Shown here: piece after piece, positions 24,572 through 35,857 of the stretch
Numbering within the stretch: position 1 is the stretch's first letter
How the letters are laid out: the number at the start of each line of letters is the position of its first letter
Origin: Alphaproteobacteria bacterium
Lineage (GTDB): Bacteria; Pseudomonadota; Alphaproteobacteria; RF32; CAG-239
Length of the DNA stretch: 56,026 bases
Reading direction: 5' to 3'
Assembly (NCBI GenBank): GCA_017635595.1
Contig: JAGBLF010000016.1
Coordinates: 1-56,026, forward strand
Notes under the pieces: model-generated
The model's database searches: none
What the model saw: the letters and a program-made list of their open reading frames with translations, nothing else
What the model was told of the DNA's origin: nothing
Position numbers and translations under genes: made by a program

Positions 24572-27500
24572 ATGTTTTCAAAATTTTTTATTGAAAGGCC
24601 TCGTTTCGCCGTCGTCATTGCCATTGTCATGGCTCTTGCCGGCATTGTTTCCGTTTTCACTATGCCGATTGGTATGTATCCGGAAATTGCGCCGCCTGAA
24701 ATTCGCGTAACAACAAACTATACGGGTGCCAGTGCCGAAACAGTCGCTAACAATGTCGGTATTCCGCTCGAAAAAGCCATTAACGGCATCGAAAATATGT
24801 TGTATATGTCATCCAATTCGTATAACTCCGGAGCTTATAATTTATCGGTTGCGTTTGAAACCGGCACGGATCCGGACTTGGATCAGGTAAAAGTGCAAAA
24901 CCGCATTCAACAGGTTGTAGCCACTTTACCGACCGAAGTTCAAGACGTCGGTGTGTCGGTTTATCGTCGTTCTTCCGATATTTTGGCCTTTTTGCAAGTT
25001 ACCTCTCCAAATGGAACTTACGACAGTAATTTTTTGAATAACTATGTTGAAAATAACATCAAAATTGCCCTAAGCCGAGCCTACGGTGTCGGCGAAGTTA
25101 ATGTTATGGGCGCGGCAACCAGTATGCGTGTGTGGATTGATGCCGATAAAGCAACGGCTTTGAATATCCCGCTTGATACAATCAAAACCGCCATCCGCAG
25201 TCAAAACGTACAGCCTTCTTTGGGTTCTATCGGTTCGGCACCGGGAGACGGTAAACAAATGTTGGTTTATTCGCTCGAGACAAAAGGACGTTTGAATGAT
25301 CCGAAAGATTTTGAAAACATTATCGTTCGTACGGCAGAAGAAGGTGGATTGGTGCGTTTAAAAGATATTGCACGTGTTGAACTTGGCTCGGAAAACTATT
25401 TGATGAATGCAACCGTTGACGGCCGGCCGTCAGTTGCCATTATTATCAACAAATCATCCGGTGCCAATGCCGTTAATGCAATGAAAGCCGTCCGTGCCGA
25501 ATTAAAAAAACTGGAAAGATTTTATCCGGAAGACTTCAGGGTTGATATTTTTGCAGATACCACTGACTTTATTTTAGCTTCTATTGAAGAAGTTTTCTTC
25601 ACCTTGTTTTTGACTTTTGCCCTTGTGGTTCTGGTTTGTTATGTTTTTTTACAAGATTGGCGCGCAACACTTGTGCCGTCCATTGCAATTCCGGTATCCA
25701 TTTTAGCAACTTTTGCCGTAATGAAAGCCTTGGGCTTCAACTTAAACATTTTAACTTTATTCGGTTTGGTGTTGGCCATCGGCTTGGTTGTGGATGATGC
25801 CATCGTGGTTGTTGAGAGAACACTTTATTTGATGCAGTCCGAAGGCTTAAATTCCAAACAAGCTGCCATTAAAGCCATGGAGCAGGTTTCCAGTGCCGTG
25901 GTTGCCACAACGCTTGTTTTGCTGGCGATTTTCGTACCGATTGCTTTTATGGGTGGTATTACCGGAAAAATCTATCAACAATTTGCCATTACCATCAGCT
26001 TTGCAGTCACATTTTCTTCGGTCAACGCTTTAACTCTTTCACCGGCTCTGGCTGCAACGTTTTTACGCCCGTTTGAAATCAAAAAAACCGGATTTTTAGG
26101 CGTCTTTAACCGTCTGGTTCAGCGTTCGACAAACAAGTATTTAACCATAATCGGCTATATCGGACGCAAAGTCAGCATTATTGCCTTTATTTTAGGCATT
26201 TTGGTGCTTTGTATCTGCTTTTTCTTAAAAATCACCTCGACCTCGTTTTTACCTAATGAAGACCAAGGTTTGATTATGGTAAACGTGCAACTGCCTGAAG
26301 GTGCTTCAAATGTCCGTACGGAAGCCGTAAACAAAAAAATCCGCAAAATTGCCGAAGGTGAAAAATCTATCAAATCGATTTTGAACTTAGTCGGTTTCAG
26401 TATTATGGCCGGTCAGGGTGAAAACGTCGGCTTCGGCATTTATTCGCTTAAAAACTGGAGTGAACGTACGGAGGATTCAGAGTTTTCTACCACCATCTTA
26501 AATCGTTTAGCGGAAAAAGCCGCCCAATTTTCGGAAGCTAATGTCAAAATGTTTGAACTGCCGGCAATTCCGGGGTTAGGCGCCACCAACGCGATGGATT
26601 TCAAAATTCAATCCGTTGAAAGTACCGATATGAACCAATTGGAAACAGTCGTACAAAATTTCACTATGCAAGCTATGGCCTTGCCGGAAATCATGATGGC
26701 TTATTCGACGTATAACGCGCAGACACCGCATGCTTATATTGAAATCGATCGTGAAAAAGCAGAATCTCTCGGTGTAGCTATCGGTAATATTTATTCATCG
26801 TTACAAACATACGTCGGTTCAAGCTACATCAACGATATTAACATCGGCACACAAGTAAACAAAGTAAAAATCCAGGCCGATTGGAAATACCGTAAAGACT
26901 TGAGCAGTTTAGACAAAATATATATTCCGAGCAACAAAGGTTCAATGGTGCCACTCGGAAGCTTGATTAAAGTTAAAACAGTATTGTTGCCGCGCGGTAT
27001 TGAACGTTATAATCAATATCCAAGTGCCACAGTCAATGCTTTAGCAAAATCCGGTGTCAGCTCGGGTGCAGCTATGCAGGCCTTGGAAGATTTAGCCGTC
27101 AAAATTTTGCCGAAGGGCTATACTTATGCGTGGTCCGGTGCCAGCTTGCAAGAAAAAAATAATCAAGGGCAGATTTATTATATTATTGCTTTTGCTATTT
27201 TGTTTGCATACTTGTTTATGGTGGCACAATATGAAAGTTGGATGATTCCGCTGTCGGTTATGTTATCGGTAACAGCGGCCATGCTCGGTGCTTTAGTCGG
27301 ATTGTTTGTGATGAAAATGCCGCTCAGTATTTATGCCCAACTCGGACTGGTATTATTGGTCGGATTAGCGGCTAAAAACGCAATTTTAATTGTTGAATTT
27401 GCGCGAGATGCGCGTCAAACAGGTACACCGATTTTAAAAGCTGCTTTATATGCCACCAGAGAACGTTTCCGCGCTGTTTTGATGACGGCATTTACGTTCA

Positions 27501-27697
27501 TTCTCGGCGTTGCACCGTTGGTATGGGCAACAGGAGCCTCGGCCGGTAGCCGTGTCGCTGTCGGTGTTCCGGTGTTCTGGGGGATGATTATAGGCACAAT
27601 GGGCGGTTTAGTGCTGATTCCACTTATGTATGTTTTGGTCCAAACCATTACCGAATATGGAAAGAAACCGGAAAATGGCAAATCCTCGGCTGAATAG
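24572..27697 (+). CDS. RND multidrug efflux transporter, HAE1/AcrB type
   Basis: The 1041-residue inner-membrane proton antiporter has the full AcrB layout: twelve membrane segments and two large periplasmic loops. The start is FFIERPRFAVVIAI; the proton-relay pair D408-D409 lies in GLVVDDAIVVVER. The second half carries GLAAKNAILIVEFA with the relay Lys. The 'FPVAIVY/GMYPEIAPPEI' region near residue 35 matches drug-exporting HAE1 pumps rather than metal exporters. It lies 14 bp after the adaptor. Confidence 0.95.
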   Translation: MFSKFFIERPRFAVVIAIVMALAGIVSVFTMPIGMYPEIAPPEIRVTTNYTGASAETVANNVGIPLEKAINGIENMLYMSSNSYNSGAYNLSVAFETGTDPDLDQVKVQNRIQQVVATLPTEVQDVGVSVYRRSSDILAFLQVTSPNGTYDSNFLNNYVENNIKIALSRAYGVGEVNVMGAATSMRVWIDADKATALNIPLDTIKTAIRSQNVQPSLGSIGSAPGDGKQMLVYSLETKGRLNDPKDFENIIVRTAEEGGLVRLKDIARVELGSENYLMNATVDGRPSVAIIINKSSGANAVNAMKAVRAELKKLERFYPEDFRVDIFADTTDFILASIEEVFFTLFLTFALVVLVCYVFLQDWRATLVPSIAIPVSILATFAVMKALGFNLNILTLFGLVLAIGLVVDDAIVVVERTLYLMQSEGLNSKQAAIKAMEQVSSAVVATTLVLLAIFVPIAFMGGITGKIYQQFAITISFAVTFSSVNALTLSPALAATFLRPFEIKKTGFLGVFNRLVQRSTNKYLTIIGYIGRKVSIIAFILGILVLCICFFLKITSTSFLPNEDQGLIMVNVQLPEGASNVRTEAVNKKIRKIAEGEKSIKSILNLVGFSIMAGQGENVGFGIYSLKNWSERTEDSEFSTTILNRLAEKAAQFSEANVKMFELPAIPGLGATNAMDFKIQSVESTDMNQLETVVQNFTMQAMALPEIMMAYSTYNAQTPHAYIEIDREKAESLGVAIGNIYSSLQTYVGSSYINDINIGTQVNKVKIQADWKYRKDLSSLDKIYIPSNKGSMVPLGSLIKVKTVLLPRGIERYNQYPSATVNALAKSGVSSGAAMQALEDLAVKILPKGYTYAWSGASLQEKNNQGQIYYIIAFAILFAYLFMVAQYESWMIPLSVMLSVTAAMLGALVGLFVMKMPLSIYAQLGLVLLVGLAAKNAILIVEFARDARQTGTPILKAALYATRERFRAVLMTAFTFILGVAPLVWATGASAGSRVAVGVPVFWGMIIGTMGGLVLIPLMYVLVQTITEYGKKPENGKSSAE

Positions 27698-28955
27698 TGC
27701 AAAAATTTTACAGACAATACTTGAGAGCAAGGTCTTTTTCAGTGAACTAAAAAAACAAATTCCCGAAAAAGACCTGCCTTTCTGCAATATGCTGATTTTA
27801 ACGACACTGCGAAATTGGTGCGGTTTGAACGAAGTCTTGCATAAATTTTTGCAAAAAAAGATACCCAACAAGCATCGTTTGGCTCAGTACCAGCTGTTAG
27901 CCGCCATCACCGAAATTTTGTTTATGGAAACGGCGCCTTATGCCGTTATCAACGAGACCGTCGCTAATATTAAAAAAAGTTGCGATAAATTTTTGGGCGG
28001 AATGGCTAATGCCGTTTTAAGAAAAGTTGTCGCACAAAAACCTGAATTGCTGACCGAGATAACTCAAACATCACCATTGCCGACCACTTTTTTGCCGATT
28101 TTGAAAGGCTATTCGGCAGAAGATATTAAACAAATTGTCGCAAGTGTTCGGCTAATACCGCCGACGGATATTACCGTAAAAACAAACCCTGCCGAATGGC
28201 AAAAAAAATTAAACGGTACTTTGTTACCAAATGGAAGCATACGCTTGCAAAATATCAAAAAAATTCATGAATTACCGGATTACAATGCGGGACAATGGTG
28301 GGTACAAGATGCCGCCGCCAGTCTACCGGTTATGGCAATGGGCGATATCAGAGGTCTTAAGGTTGTCGATTTATGTGCCGCACCGGGTGGTAAAACGGCG
28401 CAATTAGCCGCACGCGGTGCAAATGTAACGGCTTTAGATATTTCTGAAGTACGCTTAAATACCTTGAAGCAAAATATGCAGCGCCTAGGGTTTGAAAATA
28501 TTAGAACCTTTTATGAAGATGCCCTTCATTTTATGCAAACAACCGAAGATAAATTTGATGCCGTATTGCTCGATGCCCCGTGTTCGGCCACCGGAACATT
28601 CCGCCGCCATCCGGAAGTGTTGCACATAAAAACCGCTGAAGATGTGCAAACTCAAGTGCAACTGCAAAAACAAATGCTGACTTTATGCAAAAATATTCTA
28701 AAATCGAAAGGTATTCTGCTTTATAGCGTATGTTCAATCTGTCAAGCAGAAGGAGAAATGCAAATTGCCGACTTTCTGCAGCAAAATTCCGATTTTAAAA
28801 TCGTGCCGATTACCGATAAAGATATTGCCGTTTACGGAAAATGGAATGATTGCCTGATTTTACCGAACGGAACCGTACGTACCCTGCCGTTTTATGAAAG
28901 CACAAAAAACGGAATGGATTCATTTTTTATTTGCAAAATGCAAAGAATAATTTAA
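27675..28955 (+). CDS. rsmB: 16S rRNA (cytosine-967-C5)-methyltransferase, RsmB/NOP2-Sun family
   Basis: ATG 27675 gives 426 residues and overlaps the pump gene by 23 bases. The N-terminal NusB-like helical domain has 'PYAVINETVANIKK' and GGMANAVLRKV. The catalytic domain has VDLCAAPGGKTAQLAA (SAM binding), DAPCSATGTFRRHPE (motif IV Cys) and YSVCSIC (motif VI Cys), the two cysteines needed for m5C chemistry. The NusB-like domain points to RsmB rather than RsmF. Its coupling to an efflux operon is probably incidental. Confidence 0.9.
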   Translation: MANPRLNSAKILQTILESKVFFSELKKQIPEKDLPFCNMLILTTLRNWCGLNEVLHKFLQKKIPNKHRLAQYQLLAAITEILFMETAPYAVINETVANIKKSCDKFLGGMANAVLRKVVAQKPELLTEITQTSPLPTTFLPILKGYSAEDIKQIVASVRLIPPTDITVKTNPAEWQKKLNGTLLPNGSIRLQNIKKIHELPDYNAGQWWVQDAAASLPVMAMGDIRGLKVVDLCAAPGGKTAQLAARGANVTALDISEVRLNTLKQNMQRLGFENIRTFYEDALHFMQTTEDKFDAVLLDAPCSATGTFRRHPEVLHIKTAEDVQTQVQLQKQMLTLCKNILKSKGILLYSVCSICQAEGEMQIADFLQQNSDFKIVPITDKDIAVYGKWNDCLILPNGTVRTLPFYESTKNGMDSFFICKMQRII

Positions 28956-28998
28956 CACTTTTTGGATATAATAACCTCAAATTAGGAGGAATAATGTC

Positions 28999-30060
28999 AT
29001 GGGTATGATTATTTTCACATATGCAATTTATTTGATATTCGGTCTTATCGGAATGTACGTACTTTTTGCGCCGAAAGTTAATTTATATAAGCAAAATTTA
29101 AATTTGACCTTATCCATGTTACCTTACCCTTATTTATTTTTGTTTATTGCCCTGGGAATGATTTCGGGATATTTTATACGTCCGAATAACGATTTTATCG
29201 AACCGCTGACGTTAACCAGGATATTTGTTCCGTTAGCGATGTCATGGATTATTTACTTTTCTTATGTCTTTTTTTCACAATTGATTTACAGTTTTGTTGT
29301 TGTCGCCTGCATCGGCATCACGGTCTGGTTGCAGCCGATTGGAATTGGTTCACCTATGCCATCTCTGGAGGTTTGGCAAATTCGTCTGATTGTTTTTGTG
29401 TTAGCATCACTTTTTTGTCTGTCGGCTCAGGTTATTAATGCCGTCCCGCATACATTTATTGTACCGAGTATTGTTATTTTAGCTGGCATCAGTGTTATGG
29501 GTATTATTGAAGCTTGCCCTATTTATTTTGCATTTTGTTCCGCCATATTTATCGGTGCATTGGCCGCCTATCTGCACACAAATTTTTATGAGGTACATAT
29601 AGAGTTTGATACCCCAACCTGCACTGCCGTTGCTTATCTGATTTGCAATTTGCTATTAATGAACTTGGGCGAATTTTGCTTTTCATCCTGTTTTATTTTA
29701 ACTGCCGTATTTTGGGCAGAACTGTTAATGGCCTTATGGCGGTGCTATATTCTGTCCCACGGCGGGTTTTTGGCTGAAAATACCAATTATTACTGGTTGG
29801 CTTCTAATTATTCGGCACAAGTTACAACTATCAGTGTCGCCAAAATCTGCACTATTTTATTGTTCTTGGCCTGGTTTCAACTCTTTTCACCAAACGCATA
29901 CTCATTGCCGTTTATCGCCATAATCATTGCTTTATGGCTGAATAACTCCATCGGTGAAAAGGACAGCAATAAAACCTTTAGAGAAATCAACAAAGAGTTT
30001 GTTGAGAGTGTTAAACAAAATATTGAAGAAGCCAAAAACATTTTCAATAAGAAAGACTGA
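28999..30060 (+). CDS. Polytopic membrane protein of unknown function
   Basis: The 353-residue protein has about nine to ten hydrophobic segments spread over residues 1-315. A charged, probably cytoplasmic tail (about 320-353) forms a Lys/Glu-rich helix. Its ATG is preceded by AGGAGG at a good distance. Segments contain several cysteines and short polar loops; no transporter or enzyme signature is recognised. It ends 6 bp before the TPR gene, so the two are probably cotranscribed and may act together, for example as a membrane anchor and a soluble partner. Function unknown. Confidence 0.72.
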   Translation: MGMIIFTYAIYLIFGLIGMYVLFAPKVNLYKQNLNLTLSMLPYPYLFLFIALGMISGYFIRPNNDFIEPLTLTRIFVPLAMSWIIYFSYVFFSQLIYSFVVVACIGITVWLQPIGIGSPMPSLEVWQIRLIVFVLASLFCLSAQVINAVPHTFIVPSIVILAGISVMGIIEACPIYFAFCSAIFIGALAAYLHTNFYEVHIEFDTPTCTAVAYLICNLLLMNLGEFCFSSCFILTAVFWAELLMALWRCYILSHGGFLAENTNYYWLASNYSAQVTTISVAKICTILLFLAWFQLFSPNAYSLPFIAIIIALWLNNSIGEKDSNKTFREINKEFVESVKQNIEEAKNIFNKKD

Positions 30061-30066
30061 TCTTAA

Positions 30067-31404
30067 ATGCCGTTAAACAGTTGTTTTGAAAACATTTGCA
30101 GCTTATTGAGCAATAATAAGAAAGAAGAACCGCAGCACCTGTTCCGTATTACTGTGGTTGCGTTTGAAGATAAGTGCAGCATAAATTGCGGTTTGCGCTT
30201 TGCCGAACTGTTGAAACGCAATACGATGTTTGACGTGCAATTTTTCAATGAGCCTTTTCCCAAAGGTTTTCTTAATCTGCAGGGGCGTAATTTTTTTGAT
30301 TTTATCGACCGCGGCAATAAAATATTGAAAAATATGCGCTCGGATATCATTATTTGGGGCTATGAAGAAAGCGGTAAAATCAGACTTAATTTTCAAATAA
30401 ACGAGCAATATATCATTCCGAATTCTCTAACCTTTTCATTATTAGACAGTTTGTTTGTCCCGCTCAGTTTTTTTGCTAATATCGAAAACTTCTCAAAATC
30501 GCTTCTTTTATTGATTTACGGTATTATTATCGCTGCCATAAAACCGATTACCAATGACCAAATCAAATACCAACCGATTTTATTAAAAGATATAATCAAA
30601 TTACTGTCCGAAGACAATTCGTCTAAAGATATATCTCGCGAATTTATGCCTTATATTATGAATATGCTCGGCAAAATTTACTTATGCGATGCCAAAGATA
30701 ACTTAAACGATAAAAATATCGAAATTGTCGAAAATTTGTTTGAAACAGCCTTAAAAGACATTCAATTTATGCGTTTTCCTATTTATTACGGCTGTGTCTT
30801 CAATAATCTCGGCCAACTTTTTGAAGCCGTATCGCAAATTAATCGGCCTGACAGTTTTGCGTTTTTGAGGCGAGCCATCAAACATTATCAAGAAGCTCAA
30901 AAATATCTCAATAAAAATTACCCTTATGATTACGGACTGATTTCATATCGGTTAGCGTGCCTCTACTTTGAATATTGGAAACATACAAATGATTTACAGG
31001 CTTTGCGTGATGCCGTTTCACAACTGCGTGAGGCCGAAAAAGTATATTCCGTCGAGCAATTTCCGCAATCGTGGTCTCATGTCGAGGGTTTGCTCGGCTA
31101 TTATTTGGCCTCTCTCGGAATGACCACTAAAAGCAACGAAGTTATGCAGCTTGCCATCAACAGCTATAAATTGCAACAACAAATGTGGCAGCAATACACC
31201 TATCCGGTCGAGTGGGCAAAAATTCAGGAAGAAATCGGCAACATCTATTATACGCTCGGTAAACAAAATGATGACGATAACTTTATGTATGAAGCACGCA
31301 ATTATTTTAACTCGGCGCTCAATGTATATGAAGAATTAAAACTGAAAAATGAAATCAAACAAACAAAACAGCGCTTGGCAAAAATCAAAAATTATATCGT
31401 GTAA
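30067..31404 (+). CDS. TPR-repeat protein of unknown function
   Basis: The 445-residue protein has no signal peptide. Residues 25-115 form a mixed alpha/beta domain ('LFRITVVAFEDK', 'RSDIIIWGYEESGKIRL') reminiscent of the TolB-like N-terminal domains that precede TPR arrays in alphaproteobacteria. From about residue 225 it carries tetratricopeptide-like repeats with the recurrent theme 'F/YP..W/Y......LG.......', each about 50 residues long. A second repeat signature is 'L..A...Y..A'. The last repeat ends in a basic helix. TPRs usually bind protein partners; the preceding membrane protein is the obvious candidate. Confidence 0.72.
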   Translation: MPLNSCFENICSLLSNNKKEEPQHLFRITVVAFEDKCSINCGLRFAELLKRNTMFDVQFFNEPFPKGFLNLQGRNFFDFIDRGNKILKNMRSDIIIWGYEESGKIRLNFQINEQYIIPNSLTFSLLDSLFVPLSFFANIENFSKSLLLLIYGIIIAAIKPITNDQIKYQPILLKDIIKLLSEDNSSKDISREFMPYIMNMLGKIYLCDAKDNLNDKNIEIVENLFETALKDIQFMRFPIYYGCVFNNLGQLFEAVSQINRPDSFAFLRRAIKHYQEAQKYLNKNYPYDYGLISYRLACLYFEYWKHTNDLQALRDAVSQLREAEKVYSVEQFPQSWSHVEGLLGYYLASLGMTTKSNEVMQLAINSYKLQQQMWQQYTYPVEWAKIQEEIGNIYYTLGKQNDDDNFMYEARNYFNSALNVYEELKLKNEIKQTKQRLAKIKNYIV

Positions 31405-31455
31405 TCTTGAAATTAAGACAACCCTCTCTATTTTAATCGTATGAGGAGAAGAATT

Positions 31456-32058
31456 ATGTTGCATTGTATAGAACAGGACAGTTTAGAACGCCGTCGTTCC
31501 GTTTATGGCTTAGGAAGTTCCGTCTCTGTTTCGGAAGCTTGTTTTTTGGACACGATTTCATCTTGTTTGAAACACTGTCCGACCGCTTTTAACGTTCAAA
31601 GTGCGCGTCTGGCCGTGCTGTTTGACAAGGAGCACCACCGCTTTTGGGATTTGGTTTGGCAAAATATGAGTAAACTTCTTACCGGCACGCAAATTGCCTC
31701 TTCAAAAGCACGTCTAGATGGTTTCAAGCGCGCTTATGCCACTATTTTGTTTTTTGAAGATACCAAAGCTCTCGCTGACTTAAAAAAGCGATTTCCTTTG
31801 TACAAAAAGAATATGTCGGTATGGATGCAACAAGGTAACGGAATGCTGCAATATATGATATGGCAGACGCTCGCCGAAAACGAAATCGGAGCCTCGTTAC
31901 AGCACTATAACGAATTAGTTGAAGCTGATATTCATCAGGTTTTCAATATTCCAAAGCATTGGAAATTGGTTGCACAAATGCCGTGCGGCAGTATTGAAAA
32001 AGAGCCGGCACCGAAAACATTTTTACCGATTGAGGACAGATTACTGGTTTTGAAATAG
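31456..32058 (+). CDS. FMN-dependent nitroreductase, FRM2/HBN1-like
   Basis: ATG 31456 is chosen over 31441, because AGGAG at 31443 then has proper spacing. The 200-residue protein has the marks of the fungal/bacterial FRM2-like branch of nitroreductases: RRSVYGLG at the N-terminus, CPTAFNVQSARLAVLF, ATILFFED, a GM.QY..W segment and IGASLQHYNELVE, then LVAQMPCGS. FMN binding is expected from the Arg-Arg-Ser and SLQHY regions. Proposed roles in the family are detoxification of nitro compounds and redox stress; the substrate here is unknown. The stop is 1 bp from the convergent pth stop. Confidence 0.85.
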   Translation: MLHCIEQDSLERRRSVYGLGSSVSVSEACFLDTISSCLKHCPTAFNVQSARLAVLFDKEHHRFWDLVWQNMSKLLTGTQIASSKARLDGFKRAYATILFFEDTKALADLKKRFPLYKKNMSVWMQQGNGMLQYMIWQTLAENEIGASLQHYNELVEADIHQVFNIPKHWKLVAQMPCGSIEKEPAPKTFLPIEDRLLVLK

Positions 32059-32059
32059 A

Positions 32060-32638
32060 TTATTTATGATTTAGCTTCATACCGAGTTGATTGGAAAATT
32101 CGGCTATACCTTTTCTAATGAGAACACCTATTAAATCACTGACAATGTCAATGTCATTTTCGATATTTTCTTTATCTTGTTTTGAAAAGCGTGACAAGAC
32201 GTGATTGACAATATTTTCTTCGCCGCGATTGACCGGATGACCGACACCTATACGTATGCGGTTGTAATTCGGCGTAATGCACGAATCGATACTTTTTATG
32301 CCGTTATGACCGCCCGAACCACCGCCGATTTTGGCTTTGATTTTATCGGTCGGTAAGTCCATATCGTCATGAATAACCACAATATTTTGCGGCAGAATTT
32401 TATAAAAATTAGCCGCTTGCACCACACTGTTACCGGATAAATTCATATAAGTCTGCGGTTTCAAAAGATACACTTTTTCGCCTTCGATCTGGCCTTCGGC
32501 AATTAAACCGCTGAATTTGCTTTTAAACGGCGAAAAATTATAGCGGCGATGAAGCTCATCTGCCGCCATAAATCCGACGTTATGGCGGGTAGCTTCATAT
32601 TCCGCACCGGGATTACCCAAGCCGACCACCAAAAACAT
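32060..32638 (-). CDS. pth: Peptidyl-tRNA hydrolase
   Basis: Pth rescues tRNAs from peptidyl-tRNA that drops off ribosomes. The 192-residue protein has GLGNPGAEYEATRHNVGF with catalytic His19, a YMNLSGNSV motif, VIHDDMDLP and GGGSGGHNGIKS. It lies 9 bp after rplY, the usual rplY-pth pair. Confidence 0.96.
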   Translation of the reverse strand: MFLVVGLGNPGAEYEATRHNVGFMAADELHRRYNFSPFKSKFSGLIAEGQIEGEKVYLLKPQTYMNLSGNSVVQAANFYKILPQNIVVIHDDMDLPTDKIKAKIGGGSGGHNGIKSIDSCITPNYNRIRIGVGHPVNRGEENIVNHVLSRFSKQDKENIENDIDIVSDLIGVLIRKGIAEFSNQLGMKLNHK

Positions 32639-32647
32639 TTTTAACCT

Positions 32648-32938
32648 CTATTTACGCAAGAAATCAACGTGAATAGGTTGATCTGATACCGGATGAAATT
32701 GAACATCTTGGCATACAACTTTAGATTTTTTGCCTTCAATATCAACGGTAATTTCAGAAGAATAGAAATCTCTTAAGTTAAGAGCTTTTTCCAATTCAAC
32801 CGGATCCAAACTGATTAATACGGCGTCTTTTTTACCACCGTAAATAACTGCAGGAACGCGACCCTCACGACGACAAGCACGAGCTGCCCCCTTACCTGCT
32901 TTTTCACGCTTTTTAGCATTAAAAGTATATTCTGTCAT
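32648..32938 (-). CDS. rplY: 50S ribosomal protein L25, short form
   Basis: L25 binds 5S rRNA. The ATG at 32938 has AAAGGA upstream; the longer frame to 33013 runs through a hairpin and is rejected. The 96-residue product has the 5S-binding domain only: 'REKAGKGAARACRREGRVPAVIYGG', then QDVQFHPVSDQPIHVDFLR at the end. Alphaproteobacterial L25 usually carries an extra C-terminal TL5/CTC domain and is about 200 residues; this one is the compact, gammaproteobacterial-like length. Confidence 0.93.
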   Translation of the reverse strand: MTEYTFNAKKREKAGKGAARACRREGRVPAVIYGGKKDAVLISLDPVELEKALNLRDFYSSEITVDIEGKKSKVVCQDVQFHPVSDQPIHVDFLRK

Positions 32939-32963
32939 TTTATTATCCTTTATAATTAAATTA

Positions 32964-33003
32964 ACACACTTTCGGCCTCCAGGGGTGCCGAAAGCAAATG
33001 TGT
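32964..33003 (-). promoter_or_regulatory. Stable hairpin in the rplY 5' leader
   Basis: Inner stem CTTTCGGC/GCCGAAAG (8 bp, 32969-32976 with 32987-32994) with a 10-nt loop, plus an outer ACACA/TGTGT stem (32964-32968 with 32999-33003). It lies 25 bp before the rplY start with no T run, so it is not a terminator. An autoregulatory ribosomal-protein leader is possible but unproven. Confidence 0.45.
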
Positions 33004-33083
33004 TGTACAACAAAAATATTGTTATTGCAAGAGTTTTTTAAGACTTTCTGTGATAATAACAAAGCATATAACGGAGAAAAAAT

Positions 33084-33797
33084 ATGCTATATATGATTTG
33101 CGGTTTCATTTTCGGATGTTTAATCCCTTATTTTGCGCGCCGAATCGGCAAATTAATGCCGGCAACCATGGGATACATTTTGTTGAAAATATTTATTCCT
33201 TATCACTATATGCCGTGGAGCAAATTAAAAGAAAACCAACAATACGTTAATCTGTTTAACCGTTATTTAATGCGCAGTCTCGGCTGGGGAATATTTACGG
33301 CTGCAGCTACATATTTATTCTTTATTGTTTTTGATCATAAGTTCACAAATTGGTATGTGGCGTTTTTATGGATTTTATTGTTGCTTGTTGAAATTGATAA
33401 ACGCTTTTTATTGTTGCCGGATATTTTAACATTGCCGCTTTTGATATTGGGTTTCGGTTATGCCGCGCAACATGGTCCGTGGCTGACAACCAACGATATC
33501 GAATTTATCAACTTTGCTCAAAACAGTTTCTTAGGTGCGGCTTTCGGCTACGGCATGCCGGTTTTGGCCAGTATGTTTATTGTATGGAAGCATCCCGAAG
33601 CTTTCGGCGGCGGTGACATTAAATTGCTGTGCGGAATCGGAGCATGGGTCGGCTTTGAAGTAATCTCGTATATTTTATTGCTGTCTTGCTTTATTTTCGG
33701 CATTACCTGCCTGATTAACCGCCGACGTGTCGGCCCTTACGGCCCGGCCATTGTTTATGCAACACTGGTTGCCGTTTTGTTTTTCTTCGGAATATAA
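33084..33797 (+). CDS. Prepilin peptidase (A24 aspartic protease)
   Basis: The 237-residue membrane protein has the two aspartates of A24 peptidases: D105 in VEIDKRFLLLPDILTLPL and D178 in GGGDIKLL. About six to seven membrane segments surround them. The N-terminal cytoplasmic methyltransferase domain with its Cys4 zinc site, present in full PilD/GspO, is missing; a short Lys-rich loop takes its place. It should cut leaders such as that of the pilin-like gene at 18551, although the two are 14 kb apart. No other pilus gene adjoins it. Confidence 0.85.
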   Translation: MLYMICGFIFGCLIPYFARRIGKLMPATMGYILLKIFIPYHYMPWSKLKENQQYVNLFNRYLMRSLGWGIFTAAATYLFFIVFDHKFTNWYVAFLWILLLLVEIDKRFLLLPDILTLPLLILGFGYAAQHGPWLTTNDIEFINFAQNSFLGAAFGYGMPVLASMFIVWKHPEAFGGGDIKLLCGIGAWVGFEVISYILLLSCFIFGITCLINRRRVGPYGPAIVYATLVAVLFFFGI

Positions 33798-33816
33798 AAA
33801 ATTTTATGTACCCTTC

Positions 33817-33857
33817 TTGACTTTGGTTTTTACGGACACTAACTAAAGTATTAGTTA
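33817..33857 (+). promoter_or_regulatory. groESL promoter with overlapping palindrome
   Basis: TTGACT (33817-33822) and TAACTA (33840-33845) are 17 bp apart. The leading C gives CTTGAC, which also fits the start of an RpoH -35. An 18-bp inverted repeat TAACTAA-AGTA-TTAGTTA (33840-33857) covers the -10. It is not CIRCE. Confidence 0.55.
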
Positions 33858-33886
33858 AGAAAAACTTTTATTTAGGAGTACATAAA

Positions 33887-35835
<1,949 letters not shown>

Positions 35836-35857
35836 TAGCCTGTTTTATCGCAAAAAG

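Noticed and set aside
32939..33013. N-terminal extension of rplY
   Set aside because: Would translate through the leader hairpin; the family start and RBS are at 32938.
33840..33857. CIRCE element for HrcA
   Set aside because: CIRCE is TTAGCACTC-N9-GAGTGCTAA; this palindrome is different in sequence and spacing.
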